Below are positions 8,746 to 17,328 of a stretch of 64,000 bases of DNA, piece by piece. The translations under genes were made by a program, and so were the position numbers. How positions within the stretch are numbered: the stretch's first letter is position 1; the number at the start of each line of letters is the position of its first letter. Origin of the DNA: AP-15 sp963781215. Lineage in GTDB: Bacteria > Pseudomonadota > Alphaproteobacteria > ATCC43930 > CGMCC-115725. The stretch is taken from NCBI GenBank assembly GCA_963781215.1, contig CAWAFE010000007.1, positions 1-64,000 on the forward strand, read 5' to 3'. Under the pieces are notes generated by a model. The model did not search any database and was not told the DNA's origin. It saw only the letters and a program-made list of their open reading frames with translations.

Positions 8746-9957
8746 TCAGGGCCACAATTGGCGGCTGGCGAGCGCGGCGCCCTGCGCCAGCGCTTCGAGC
8801 TTGGCCCAGGCGATCTGCGGATGGATGCGCCCGCCGAGGCCGCAATCGGTCGAGGCGACGACCCGCTCGCGGCCGACGAGGCCGGCAAAGCGCAGAATGC
8901 GCTCGGCGACCAATTCCGGGTGTTCGACCACATTGGTCGCATGGCTGACGACGCCCGGCAGGATCAGCTTGTCGTCGGGCAGCTTGACGTCCTTCCACAC
9001 CTGCCACTCGTGCTCGTGTCGGACATTGCCGGCCTCGAACGAATAGGCCTGAACGTCGATCGCCAGCATCACCTCGACGATGTCGCGCATGGCGATGTCG
9101 GTCGTGTGTGGGCCGTGCCAGCTGCCCCAGCACAGATGGAACCGGATGCGGTCGCGGGGGAGGCCCCGGATCGCATGGTTCAGCGCCTCGACCCGAACCA
9201 TCGAGAACTTCCTGTATTCCTCGACCGTCGGCTCGGGGTTGATCATGTCCCAATTCTCAGCAATCGCCGGATCGTCAAGCTGCAAGACGAGGCCGGCATC
9301 GAGGATCGCCTTGTATTCTTCGCGCATCGCCTCGGCGCAAGCGTAGAGCAGCTCCTCCTCGGTCTTGTAATACCGGTTGCCGATCCGCGCGGCGCTGCCC
9401 GGCGCGACCGCGCTCATGAACCCCTCCACGACCTCGGCCGCCTGCAACGCCGCCTTGAAGTTGGCGATATCGGCCTTGATCGCATCTCCGCCGGTATAGA
9501 CGAGCGGAGCCACGCAGATCGGCGCTGGGGGCCGCGGCCCGGTAGTGATGCCTGAATCGGGATCGGCATAGGCCGCGGCGAACTGGGTGCGATCCCGGCG
9601 ATCGCCAAAGCTCGTCAGCACAACCTCGCCAGGGCGCGAGCGCCGCGGCGTCATTTCGTAGAGGCTCGGCCCGTGCGGATCAAGGCCGCCGAGGCGATGC
9701 CACGAATAGCGCCACCACGACCCGTAATTGACCCGCTGCGCCATCGGCTTGCCGAATTCGCCATCGCCCGGGATATCGATACCGAGATCCTTCTGACGGC
9801 GCACGACTTCAGCCACGGCAGCCCGCAGCACCCCCTGAAGGCTGCGCTCGTCGGCGGCCTCGCCTGCTTCCAGTGCGCGGTTCGCCTCGACCAAGGCGTC
9901 CGGGCGCGGCAGGCTCCCGGCATGGCTGGTCAGAATATGATCGCTGCTGGCCCTCAT
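8746..9957 (-). CDS. cobalamin-independent methionine synthase-like protein, paralogue C
   Basis: First gene of the tandem triplet, 403 residues, with predicted zinc ligands His274, Cys276, Glu308 and Cys372. Its sequence is very close to paralogue B, consistent with a tandem duplication. I start it at the ATG at 9957, preceded by GGAGGGG and giving the family N-terminus DHILTSHAGSLPRP; the frame is open further upstream but that part shows no similarity. The 177 bases between it and the divergent SDR gene must hold both promoters. The function is probably thiol alkylation or demethylation; the substrate is unknown. Confidence 0.88.
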   Translation of the reverse strand: MRASSDHILTSHAGSLPRPDALVEANRALEAGEAADERSLQGVLRAAVAEVVRRQKDLGIDIPGDGEFGKPMAQRVNYGSWWRYSWHRLGGLDPHGPSLYEMTPRRSRPGEVVLTSFGDRRDRTQFAAAYADPDSGITTGPRPPAPICVAPLVYTGGDAIKADIANFKAALQAAEVVEGFMSAVAPGSAARIGNRYYKTEEELLYACAEAMREEYKAILDAGLVLQLDDPAIAENWDMINPEPTVEEYRKFSMVRVEALNHAIRGLPRDRIRFHLCWGSWHGPHTTDIAMRDIVEVMLAIDVQAYSFEAGNVRHEHEWQVWKDVKLPDDKLILPGVVSHATNVVEHPELVAERILRFAGLVGRERVVASTDCGLGGRIHPQIAWAKLEALAQGAALASRQLWP

Positions 9958-10070
9958 ATTCCCCTCCCTGCTTTCGATTCGCGGCAACTCGGGCGCCGAC
10001 GGTTCCGACTTTATACCACCCGAAGGAGGGATTACCTTCGGCAATCAACCCGAATGCGTGTCAACGCGGC

Positions 10071-10096
10071 AAAGCCCGGTACCCGAGCCGGGCTTT
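10071..10096. other. strong hairpin between divergent genes
   Basis: Perfect 9-base inverted repeat (AAAGCCCGG and CCGGGCTTT) with an 8-base loop. It looks like a bidirectional terminator but sits between two divergently transcribed genes, 39 bases upstream of the SDR start, and has no long T-run on the plus strand. It could be an element of the SDR leader or a remnant of earlier gene order. Confidence 0.45.
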
Positions 10097-10134
10097 GAGA
10101 GTTCAGGCGGCGAGCGGGGCGGAAAGGAAGGGCG

Positions 10135-10932
10135 ATGGCGGTGCTGCAGGACAAGATCGTGCTGGTGACCGGAGCGGGGGCCGGGATCGGGCGGGCGACG
10201 GCGCTGGCGATGGCCGAGTCCGGTGCGGTGGTGGTGGCCGCGGATATCGACCTCCCCGCAGCGCAAAGGACGGCGGCCGAGGCCGCCGGCAACAACCGTC
10301 GAGCGATCGCGATCGAGGCCGATTGCGGCGATCTCGCCGCCATCGACGCGATGATGGCGCGTACCGTCGCCGAATTGGGCCGGCTCGACGTCATCGTCAA
10401 CAATGCCGGCGTCACCCGTTACGCGCCAATCATGGACCTGACCGAGGCCGATTGGGACCGCATCCACCGGGTCAACGCCAAGGGCGTGTTCTTTTGCCTG
10501 CAGCGGGCGGCACGCGAGATGATCCGCCAACATCAGGCGGGCGGTCGGGGCGGACGAATCATCAACATCGCCTCGATCTCGGGGCGCGGCTATGCCGGCG
10601 CCTCGAACGCCGCCTATGCCGCGAGCAAGGGTGCGGTCATCGCCCTGACCAAGACCGCAGCACAGCAATTGGGCCGTTACGACATCAATGTGAACGCGAT
10701 CTGCCCCGGCGTGACGCGGACCGAACTGGGCGCCCGCAACGCCGTTGCTCGTGCCGCCGAACGCGGCGTCACCGTGGCGGAGCTCCAGGCGGAGCAGGAT
10801 GCGGTGATCCCGATCGGCCGCGCCAACACGCCGGACGATATCGCCGCGATGGCGGTGTTTCTGGCCTCACCTGCTTCCCGCAACATCACCGGCCAGGCCT
10901 ACAACGTCGATGGCGGTCTGGTGCCGAGCTGA
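10135..10932 (+). CDS. SDR family NAD(P)-dependent oxidoreductase
   Basis: Classical short-chain dehydrogenase of 265 residues. The cofactor motif TGAGAGIG is at residues 12-19, NNAG at 89-92, catalytic Ser near 147-149, and Tyr161-x3-Lys165 in YAASKGAV. The C-terminus NITGQAYNVDGGLVPS is typical of 3-oxoacyl-ACP reductase and glucose-dehydrogenase-like SDRs. Asp at the end of beta-2 (VVAADIDL) favours NAD over NADP. The substrate cannot be inferred. It diverges from the methionine-synthase-like triplet and is convergent with pleD, 21 bases away. Confidence 0.88.
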   Translation: MAVLQDKIVLVTGAGAGIGRATALAMAESGAVVVAADIDLPAAQRTAAEAAGNNRRAIAIEADCGDLAAIDAMMARTVAELGRLDVIVNNAGVTRYAPIMDLTEADWDRIHRVNAKGVFFCLQRAAREMIRQHQAGGRGGRIINIASISGRGYAGASNAAYAASKGAVIALTKTAAQQLGRYDINVNAICPGVTRTELGARNAVARAAERGVTVAELQAEQDAVIPIGRANTPDDIAAMAVFLASPASRNITGQAYNVDGGLVPS

Positions 10933-10953
10933 GAGCCGACCGAAAACCGAGCC

Positions 10954-12393
10954 TTATGACCGCACGCCGCCTAGCGGGTGCTCCGACTTGGCCGCGTATT
11001 CGGGCGGCAGCGGCCAGAGCAGGTGCGACGGATCGGAGGGATTGACGGCGATGCGGTTCCGGCCGGAAGTCTTGGCACGGTAGAGGGCGTCGTCAGCGCG
11101 TTTGAGCAGCTGGTCGCGGGTATCGCCGCCCGCGGTCGCCGCCGCGGCGCCGATGCTGATTGTCATGTGCAGCGCCTCGCCGCTCACTTTGAGCGAAAAC
11201 GGCTTCATCGCTACGGCTTGGCGCAGGCGTTCGCCAACCGCCGTCGCGATCGCGAGGTCGATTTCCGGCATCACCACGACGAACTCCTCGCCGCCGAGCC
11301 GGGCGACGAGGTCGACGCTGCGCACGCAGCCGATCGTCCGCGCTGCCAGCTCTCTTAGGACCTCGTCACCGGCGGCATGGCCGTGGGTATCGTTGACCGC
11401 TTTGAAATGGTCGATGTCGAACAGCAGGATCGCGATGCCGAATGCGTCGCGGTTCGCCCGTGCCATCAGCTCGTCGAGATGGGCGAACAGGTAGCGGCGG
11501 TTGTAGAGGCCGGTCAGCTCGTCGGTCAGCGCCAGCGACAGGCTGCGCCGGTAGTTGTCGGAGAGACGGTCTTGCAGCCGCTTGCGGCGGATCTGGCTGA
11601 CGGTGCGCGCCAACAGCTCGTTGCGGTCGACCGGGCGCACGAGATAGTCGTTGGCGCCGAGATCGAGCCCTTTGGCGAGGCGGGGCAGATCGTTGTCGTC
11701 GGCAATCATCAGGATCGGCAGCTGGCGTAGGGCTTCGTTGGCCCGGCACTGGGTGATCAGGCGCAGCGGGTCGCCACCCCCGACCGATAGGCTGGCGATA
11801 ACCAGCTCGATGTCGTCGTCGAGGCTCGCCAGCGCCTCGGCGCAGTTGGCGAACCGGGTTGTCACGCCGGCGATCGGTTCGAGAGTCTCCGCCATTTTGG
11901 CGGCGGCGAGCTCGTCCTCGTCGATGATCATGATTCGCGCCGGGCCGGCATCAGCAGGGGCGCAGTCCTTGCCGCCGAACCGGCCGCAGATCTCCTCGCG
12001 CAACCGCCATTCCTCCATCAGCCGCTTCAACCGCGCCAGCGAGCGCACGCGGGCAAAGAGGGCGATGTCGTTGACCGGCTTCGTCAAAAAATCGTCGGCG
12101 CCGGCTTCGAGGCCGCGGAGCCGATTGGCGGCGTCGGATAGCGCGGTGACCATCACCACCGGCAGATCCGCGGTGCGCGGGTTGGCCTTCAACCGGCGGC
12201 ACACCTCGAACCCATCCATTTGCGGCATCATCACATCGAGCAGGACGACGTCCGGAAGCTCGCTGTCGGCGAGCCGCAATGCCGCCGGCCCGTCGCGGGC
12301 CGACAGCACCTCGAAATACTCGCTCGAAAGTTTGGCTTCGAGCAGCTTTACATTGAGCTCGACGTCGTCGACGACCAACACTCGGGCAGACAT
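10954..12393 (-). CDS. pleD: PleD-type response regulator diguanylate cyclase
   Basis: Two receiver domains followed by GGDEF; it makes c-di-GMP on phosphorylation, at a cell pole in Caulobacter. The first REC (residues 3-125) has phospho-acceptor Asp53 and Lys105. The second REC (about 153-270) is degenerate at the acceptor position, as in known PleD. The GGDEF domain has GGEEF at 367-371 and the product-inhibition I-site RSVD at 358-361, exactly five residues upstream. The 479-residue length matches the family. The start is the ATG at 12393; an upstream in-frame extension covers the intergenic repeat and is not coding. It follows divK on the same strand. Confidence 0.93.
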   Translation of the reverse strand: MSARVLVVDDVELNVKLLEAKLSSEYFEVLSARDGPAALRLADSELPDVVLLDVMMPQMDGFEVCRRLKANPRTADLPVVMVTALSDAANRLRGLEAGADDFLTKPVNDIALFARVRSLARLKRLMEEWRLREEICGRFGGKDCAPADAGPARIMIIDEDELAAAKMAETLEPIAGVTTRFANCAEALASLDDDIELVIASLSVGGGDPLRLITQCRANEALRQLPILMIADDNDLPRLAKGLDLGANDYLVRPVDRNELLARTVSQIRRKRLQDRLSDNYRRSLSLALTDELTGLYNRRYLFAHLDELMARANRDAFGIAILLFDIDHFKAVNDTHGHAAGDEVLRELAARTIGCVRSVDLVARLGGEEFVVVMPEIDLAIATAVGERLRQAVAMKPFSLKVSGEALHMTISIGAAAATAGGDTRDQLLKRADDALYRAKTSGRNRIAVNPSDPSHLLWPLPPEYAAKSEHPLGGVRS

Positions 12394-12479
12394 GACGGCC
12401 TCGCGGCTTACGGGGTCGGAGCGAGCCTTTGCTTCAGGGGGTGGACCCAAAGCGAATTTGCAGAAATCCGCGCCGCGCC

Positions 12480-12583
12480 CGTCGCCCTCGCGAAAGCGAG
12501 GGTCCGGGGCCTGCCGCTGGCTTGAACCGGGGGCCACCGCGAAACCATTGGATCATTGGGTCCCTGCTTTCGCGGGAGCGACG
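12480..12583. repeat. dispersed palindromic intergenic repeat, about 104 bases
   Basis: The two ends form imperfect 26-base terminal inverted repeats (12480-12505 and 12558-12583), each built on a CGCGAAAGC/GCTTTCGCG core. From memory, it closely resembles the 'CCCGCGAAAGCGGG' type intergenic repeats frequent in alphaproteobacterial genomes. It lies between divK and pleD and accounts for most of their unusual 232-base spacing. No other copy is present in this window. It could be transcribed as a hairpin between the two messages. Confidence 0.75.
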
Positions 12584-12625
12584 AACAGCACATCGGGTTT
12601 TCGTGCCTCATTTCGAACCGGTTGC

Positions 12626-13036
12626 TCAGGAGACGAAGCGCTCGACCGTTCGCAGAAAGCTCGTCACCGATATCGGCTTGGCAATATAAGCTTCGCAGCC
12701 GCCCCCGCGGATCTTTTCTTCGTCGCCCTTCATCGCAAACGCGGTTACGGCGATGATCGGGATTGTGCGCAGATGCTCGTCTGTCTTGATCAGTCTGGTG
12801 AGTTCAAGGCCGGATATTTCGGGAAGCTGAATATCCATCAGGATCAGGTCGGGGCGCTCTTCTTGCGCCAGCGCCAGCGCCTCGATCCCGCTCCTGGTCT
12901 GCAGGGTGTCATAGCCGTGCGCCACCAGGAGGTCGTTGAACAGCTTCATATTGAGATCGTTGTCCTCGACGATCAGAATCCGTGGGCGCCGCGGCAGACC
13001 GCGATGCGCGCCGGGGTCGGGAGCCTCGCGCATCAT
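12626..13036 (-). CDS. divK: single-domain response regulator DivK
   Basis: Cell-division and polarity response regulator. The 136-residue product is a single REC domain with the acidic pair EDN near residues 24-26, phospho-acceptor Asp68 (LILMDIQLPEISG) and the Lys of AKPIS. The segments NMKLFNDLLVAHGYDTLQTR and VTAFAMKGDEEKI are close to Caulobacter DivK. The first about 18 residues are extra relative to Caulobacter, so a later start is possible. It is followed by pleD as in many alphaproteobacteria, but with a repeat element inserted between them. Confidence 0.93.
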   Translation of the reverse strand: MMREAPDPGAHRGLPRRPRILIVEDNDLNMKLFNDLLVAHGYDTLQTRSGIEALALAQEERPDLILMDIQLPEISGLELTRLIKTDEHLRTIPIIAVTAFAMKGDEEKIRGGGCEAYIAKPISVTSFLRTVERFVS

Positions 13037-13262
13037 GCTTCGCGGGACGCAAGAAAAGTGTTCATATGGCCGCGATTTGGTCGATCACGATAGACGAGCG
13101 GCACCGCCGCCTCTCCTTCCGTACCGGGTAGCACGGGCTCGTCTAAGGGATCGCACTTAAGAATTCGTAACGATCGGTCGTGGAGCCGGAAAGATTGGGC
13201 CGCACGACAGCAGAGCCCCGCAGCGGCGGCAGCGCGGCCCGGCCGCAGCCGGAAACGATCCG

Positions 13263-14543
13263 GTGACCACGCTGTGCCGCGATTGCGGCGCCCTCGCCGC
13301 TCCGGAGGTGGCCGGCAACCGCTGCCGCGGCTGCAGCTCACCACGGCTCGTCCGTCATCCCCATCTGGGTACGCTCTCGATCGCGCATGTCGATTGCGAC
13401 GCGTTTTATGCGACGGTCGAGAAGCGCGACCGGCCCGACCTTGCCGACCGGCCGGTGATCGTCGGCGGCGGCGCCCGCGGCGTCGTCCTCGCCTGCTGCT
13501 ATGTTGCCCGCCTCTATGGTGTGCGCTCGGCGATGCCGATGTTCAAGGCGCTGGCGGCCTGCCCCGACGCTGTCGTGATTCGCCCGGACATGGCCAAATA
13601 CCGAGAGGTCGGGCGCGCGGTGCGGGCCGAGATGCGGCGGTTGACCCCGCTCGTCGAGCCGTTGTCGATCGACGAGGCCTTTCTCGACCTCGGCGGCACC
13701 GAGGCGCTCCACGGCGGCACTCCGGCGCAAACTCTCGCCACCCTGGCGCGACGGGTCGAGGAGGCGTTCGGCATCACCCTCTCGATCGGGCTCAGCGACA
13801 ACAAGTTCCTCGCCAAGATCGCCTCCGACCTCGACAAGCCGCGCGGCTTTGCCGTCCTGAGCCGCGCCGACGCCCCGGCCTTTCTGGCACCACGGCCGGT
13901 GTCGCTGTTGTGGGGTGTCGGGGCGGCGATGCAGCGCCGGCTCGCCGCCGACGGGATCACCCTGATCGGCCAGCTCGCCGCGCTGGGCGAGCGCGAGCTG
14001 GTTGCGCGCTATGGCCGGCTCGGCGCGCGTCTCGGCCGCCTCGCCGGCGGCGAGGACGGCCGTGCCGTCCTCGATCATGCCCCGGCGCGGACGATTTCCG
14101 CCGAAACCACGCTGGCAACGGACGAACCCGATCGCGATGCGCTCGCGCGCGTGCTCCGGCCCCTGTGCGAGCGCGTCTCGGTGGGATTAAAGCAGGCCGG
14201 GCTCGCCGCCGGGATCGTCACGCTGAAGCTCAAGACCGGCGATTTTCGCCTGCGCACGCGCTCGCGCCGGCTCGCCGAGCCGACCCGACTGGCGGAGATG
14301 CTGTTTCGCACTGCGAGCCTGCTGCTCGCGGCCGAAGCCGACGGCGCCACCCGGTTCCGCCTGATCGGGATCGGCGCCGATGGACTCGTCGACGACCGCG
14401 CGGCCGATCTACCTACCCTGTTCGACCGCGAGCTCGATCGGCCCGGGCGGCTCGACCGCGCGATCGACGACATCCGCGCCCGGCTCGGCGACGGCTCGGT
14501 GCAAATTGGCCGCGGGCCGCACACGGCCAACCCGCCGCGCTGA
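13263..14543 (+). CDS. dinB: DNA polymerase IV with N-terminal zinc ribbon
   Basis: Y-family translesion polymerase. The catalytic core begins at IAHVDCDAFYATVEKRD (Asp44) and includes YGVRSAMPMFKA and SIDEAFLD. The HhH segment contains LWGVG, and the little-finger domain spans about residues 255-370. The first 25 residues carry a C-x2-C...C-x2-C zinc-ribbon-like motif (Cys5, Cys8, Cys21, Cys24), a feature of an alphaproteobacterial DinB subgroup. It is divergent from divK over 226 bases, where I see no clear LexA box. It is convergent with eipB, 9 bases away. Confidence 0.93.
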   Translation: MTTLCRDCGALAAPEVAGNRCRGCSSPRLVRHPHLGTLSIAHVDCDAFYATVEKRDRPDLADRPVIVGGGARGVVLACCYVARLYGVRSAMPMFKALAACPDAVVIRPDMAKYREVGRAVRAEMRRLTPLVEPLSIDEAFLDLGGTEALHGGTPAQTLATLARRVEEAFGITLSIGLSDNKFLAKIASDLDKPRGFAVLSRADAPAFLAPRPVSLLWGVGAAMQRRLAADGITLIGQLAALGERELVARYGRLGARLGRLAGGEDGRAVLDHAPARTISAETTLATDEPDRDALARVLRPLCERVSVGLKQAGLAAGIVTLKLKTGDFRLRTRSRRLAEPTRLAEMLFRTASLLLAAEADGATRFRLIGIGADGLVDDRAADLPTLFDRELDRPGRLDRAIDDIRARLGDGSVQIGRGPHTANPPR

Positions 14544-14552
14544 TGAAAATCG

Positions 14553-15365
14553 TCAGCAGTGCGGTTTTGCCAGCGACTCGATATCGTCGAGCTTGGCGCG
14601 GATCGAATATTCGCCGTAATCGATCACCATGTCGCGCGAGACGCCGTTGTCGAGGAGCCGCATGCCGAGCTCGTAATCGGGCCGCTCGGCGTTTGCATCG
14701 GCCGGAAAGAAGGCAAGGCGCACCCGCCAGCCGGGATGCTCCAGCAACGGGCTGCCATCGGCCGAAGGCGGGTCACCGGCAACCTTGGCGCCGATCACCG
14801 CCGACACCTGCACCGCATTCTCCTCGGCCGAACCATCGAAGACCAGACGCGAGACCAGGGTTTCCCCCTCCTTGGCCTTGTCGATCAGCAAAATCGTGTG
14901 CGCGCTCGGAAACAGCACGCCGGGCTCGAGTTTCATCGTCTGGGGATCGGGTTTCGAGAACTCGGCAACGCCACCCTTTTCCGGTCCGTCCAGCTTCGCC
15001 TCGCCGTGAATTTCCTGATCGACCTCGCCGTTTCGCGTCTGCTTTTGATTGAAGCGATAGCGAAGCCCATCCTTCGATTCCCAGGTCACCAAGCTCGAAG
15101 TGATGTCGACGTCGCGAGCCTCGGCGTAGCGCATCTTGAGCCGATAGCGCTGCTCGACCGTCCAGCCGTCGCAGGTTTCGCCCCATTCGTAATCCATCGT
15201 GCCGCGGGCGTCGACCACGCCCGAATCACCGCGCGTCGATCCCAAGGTCATCGAATAGAGCGCCCGATGCGGGGCGATCTCGGCGCTCGCAGCCGGCACC
15301 GCCCATGCCGCCGCGGCGGCGAGGCCGACCGCGACTGCAAGGACTTCTACACGGCGCTCGATCAT
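14553..15365 (-). CDS. eipB: EipB-like periplasmic envelope integrity protein (DUF1849)
   Basis: A 270-residue exported protein with a Sec signal (hydrophobic about residues 8-25, cleavage after AASA). The mature part matches the EipB/DUF1849 beta-spiral family: HRALYSMTLGSTR, GTMDYEWGETCDGW and YSIRAKLDDIESL. Only two cysteines are visible in the mature protein, Cys65 and the C-terminal Cys270; in Brucella EipB an equivalent pair forms a conserved disulfide. EipB supports envelope integrity. I use the ATG at 15365, which gives a clean signal peptide. It follows aspS on the same strand by 34 bases. Confidence 0.88.
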   Translation of the reverse strand: MIERRVEVLAVAVGLAAAAAWAVPAASAEIAPHRALYSMTLGSTRGDSGVVDARGTMDYEWGETCDGWTVEQRYRLKMRYAEARDVDITSSLVTWESKDGLRYRFNQKQTRNGEVDQEIHGEAKLDGPEKGGVAEFSKPDPQTMKLEPGVLFPSAHTILLIDKAKEGETLVSRLVFDGSAEENAVQVSAVIGAKVAGDPPSADGSPLLEHPGWRVRLAFFPADANAERPDYELGMRLLDNGVSRDMVIDYGEYSIRAKLDDIESLAKPHC

Positions 15366-15399
15366 GCGTGAACCTTCCACGGCCGGCGTTCGGGCCTTC

Positions 15400-17181
15400 C
15401 TAGCCTCTTTCCGGCGGCAGGGCGAGCCGGATGTGGAGCTCGCGCAGCCGCTCGGGCGCAACCGCAGCCGGCGCCTGCATCAAGAGATCCTGGGCCTGCT
15501 GGTTCATCGGGAAAGCCACGATCTCGCGCAGGTTCGGGGTATCCGCCAAGAGCATGACGATGCGGTCGATGCCTGGCGCCGAGCCGCCATGCGGCGGCGC
15601 TCCGTATTTGAACGCGTTGAGCATGCCGGCGAAGCGGGCTTCGACCTCGGCCGCCGGATAGCCGGCGATCGCAAAGGCCTTGTACATGATCTCCGGGCGA
15701 TGGTTGCGGATCGCCCCGGAAGACAGCTCGACCCCGTTGCAGACAATGTCGTACTGATAGGCGGCGATCGTCAGCGGGTCTTGCTGCTCCAATGCCGCGA
15801 GCCCGCCCTGCGGCATCGAGAACGGGTTGTGGCTGAACTCGATTTGCCCGGTGTCCTCGTTCAGCTCGTACATCGGAAAATCGACGACCCAGCAGAACTC
15901 GAACAGGCCGTCCCGGGTCAGCCCGAGCTCGCGCCCGATCCGCAGGCGCGCGGCGCCGGCGAATGGCGCAAAGCTCTTTGGCACGCCGCAGACGAAGAAG
16001 ACGGCGTCGCCGTCGCCGAGCGCCAATTCGGCGCGCAGCGCGGCGGTCCGCGCCGCGCCGAGGTTGCGCGCCACCGGCCCCGCGCCCTCGCCGTCGCGGA
16101 AGAAGATGTAAGCGAGCCCCGGCTGCCCTTCGGATTGCGCCCAGGAGTTCATCTGGTCGCAGAAGGCACGGCTGCCACCCGTTGGGGCGGGGATCGCCCA
16201 CACCCGAACCCGAGGGTCGCCCTCGATCATATTCGCGAATACCTTGAAGCCGGAGCCGCGAAAGCTCGCGGTGGCGTCGCTCATCACGATCGGGTTGCGC
16301 AGATCGGGCTTGTCGCTCCCGTATTGCTGCATCGCGTCCGCATAGGCAATCCGCCGAAACGGCGGCGGGCTGACCGGCCGGCCGCCGCCAAACTCCTCAA
16401 AGATTCCGTGCAGCACCGGCTCGATCGCGGCAAAGACGTCGTCCTGGGTGACGAACGACATCTCGAAGTCGAGCTGATAGAATTCGCCCGGCGAGCGGTC
16501 GGCGCGCCCGGCCTCGTCGCGAAAGCAGGGCGCGATCTGGAAATAGCGGTCGAAGCCGGCCACCATCAGCAATTGCTTGAACTGTTGCGGCGCCTGCGGC
16601 AGCGCATAGAACCTGCCCGGATGCAGACGGCTCGGCACCAGATAGTCGCGCGCGCCCTCGGGCGAGCTCGCCGTCAGGATCGGCGTCTGAAACTCGGTAA
16701 AGCCCTGCTCGATCATCCGCCGGCGGATCGACGCAATGACCTTGGACCGCAGCACGATGTTGGCGTGCATGCCCTCGCGCCGCAGATCCAGAAATCGGTA
16801 GGCGAGGCGCATGTCCTCCGGGTAGTCGGCCTCGGCATTGACCGGAAACGGCAGCGGCTCCGCCGCCGACTGGGTCTCGAGCTCGGCGATCACGAGCTCG
16901 ACCTCGCCGGTGTCGAGTTTGGGGTTGACGGTGTCGGGTGAGCGCGCGGCGACACGCCCGGTAACCGTGACGACGCTTTCCAGACGCAGCGCGTCGGCGG
17001 CGGCAAACAGCGGCGATGAGACGTCGATGACGCATTGCGTGACGCCGTAATGGTCGCGCAGGTCGACAAACAACAGCTGACCATGGTCGCGCCTGCGGTG
17101 GACCCAGCCCGATAGCCGGGCGGGCCGGCCCGCGTCGGCAAGGCGCAGCGCGCCGCAGGTATGGGTCCGATAGGCGTGCAT
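15400..17181 (-). CDS. aspS: aspartyl-tRNA synthetase
   Basis: Class II synthetase of the bacterial type, 593 residues. It has the OB-fold anticodon-binding domain (LSGWVHRRRDHG...), motif 2 (FRDEAGRADRSPGEFYQLDFEMSF), the GAD insertion domain in the middle, and motif 3 near the end (GGSAPGIDRIVMLL). The flipping loop and catalytic features read intact. It may be the non-discriminating AspRS/AsnRS type common in alphaproteobacteria; that cannot be settled here because gatCAB and asnS are not in view. It is divergent from rnd and followed by eipB. Confidence 0.96.
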   Translation of the reverse strand: MHAYRTHTCGALRLADAGRPARLSGWVHRRRDHGQLLFVDLRDHYGVTQCVIDVSSPLFAAADALRLESVVTVTGRVAARSPDTVNPKLDTGEVELVIAELETQSAAEPLPFPVNAEADYPEDMRLAYRFLDLRREGMHANIVLRSKVIASIRRRMIEQGFTEFQTPILTASSPEGARDYLVPSRLHPGRFYALPQAPQQFKQLLMVAGFDRYFQIAPCFRDEAGRADRSPGEFYQLDFEMSFVTQDDVFAAIEPVLHGIFEEFGGGRPVSPPPFRRIAYADAMQQYGSDKPDLRNPIVMSDATASFRGSGFKVFANMIEGDPRVRVWAIPAPTGGSRAFCDQMNSWAQSEGQPGLAYIFFRDGEGAGPVARNLGAARTAALRAELALGDGDAVFFVCGVPKSFAPFAGAARLRIGRELGLTRDGLFEFCWVVDFPMYELNEDTGQIEFSHNPFSMPQGGLAALEQQDPLTIAAYQYDIVCNGVELSSGAIRNHRPEIMYKAFAIAGYPAAEVEARFAGMLNAFKYGAPPHGGSAPGIDRIVMLLADTPNLREIVAFPMNQQAQDLLMQAPAAVAPERLRELHIRLALPPERG

Positions 17182-17328
17182 TGGGAAGTATCCGGCGGCC
17201 CGTTCGAGGTCGCCGGAAGACGCACGGAACCGCGCGGCTTGTCAAGGCGGGCCCCGGCTCGGGAACCGCTCCGCCAGCCGGGCTGGTGATGGTTCCAGCG
17301 CGGAACATTTCGCGCTATAGCGTCGCAA

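Noticed and set aside
9958..10134. S-adenosylmethionine or cobalamin riboswitch for the methionine-synthase-like genes
   Set aside because: The leader is short and shows only simple hairpins, no recognisable riboswitch core.
12393..12537. N-terminal extension of PleD
   Set aside because: The extension translates the dispersed repeat. PleD begins at the receiver domain at 12393.
13157..13171. CtrA-like site (TTAA...TAAC) upstream of divK
   Set aside because: Spacing is one base short of the TTAA-N7-TTAA consensus and the second half has a mismatch.
13037..13262. LexA operator upstream of dinB
   Set aside because: I searched for GTTC-N7-GTTC and GAAC-N7-GAAC by eye; no convincing pair is present.
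13274..15052. 592-codon frame overlapping dinB and eipB
   Set aside because: Arg/Pro-rich frame-shifted shadow of dinB that runs antisense into eipB; no domains.
15364..16941. Long open frame antisense to aspS
   Set aside because: Composition is rich in Arg/His/Gly as expected for the complement of a high-GC gene; aspS is complete on the other strand.
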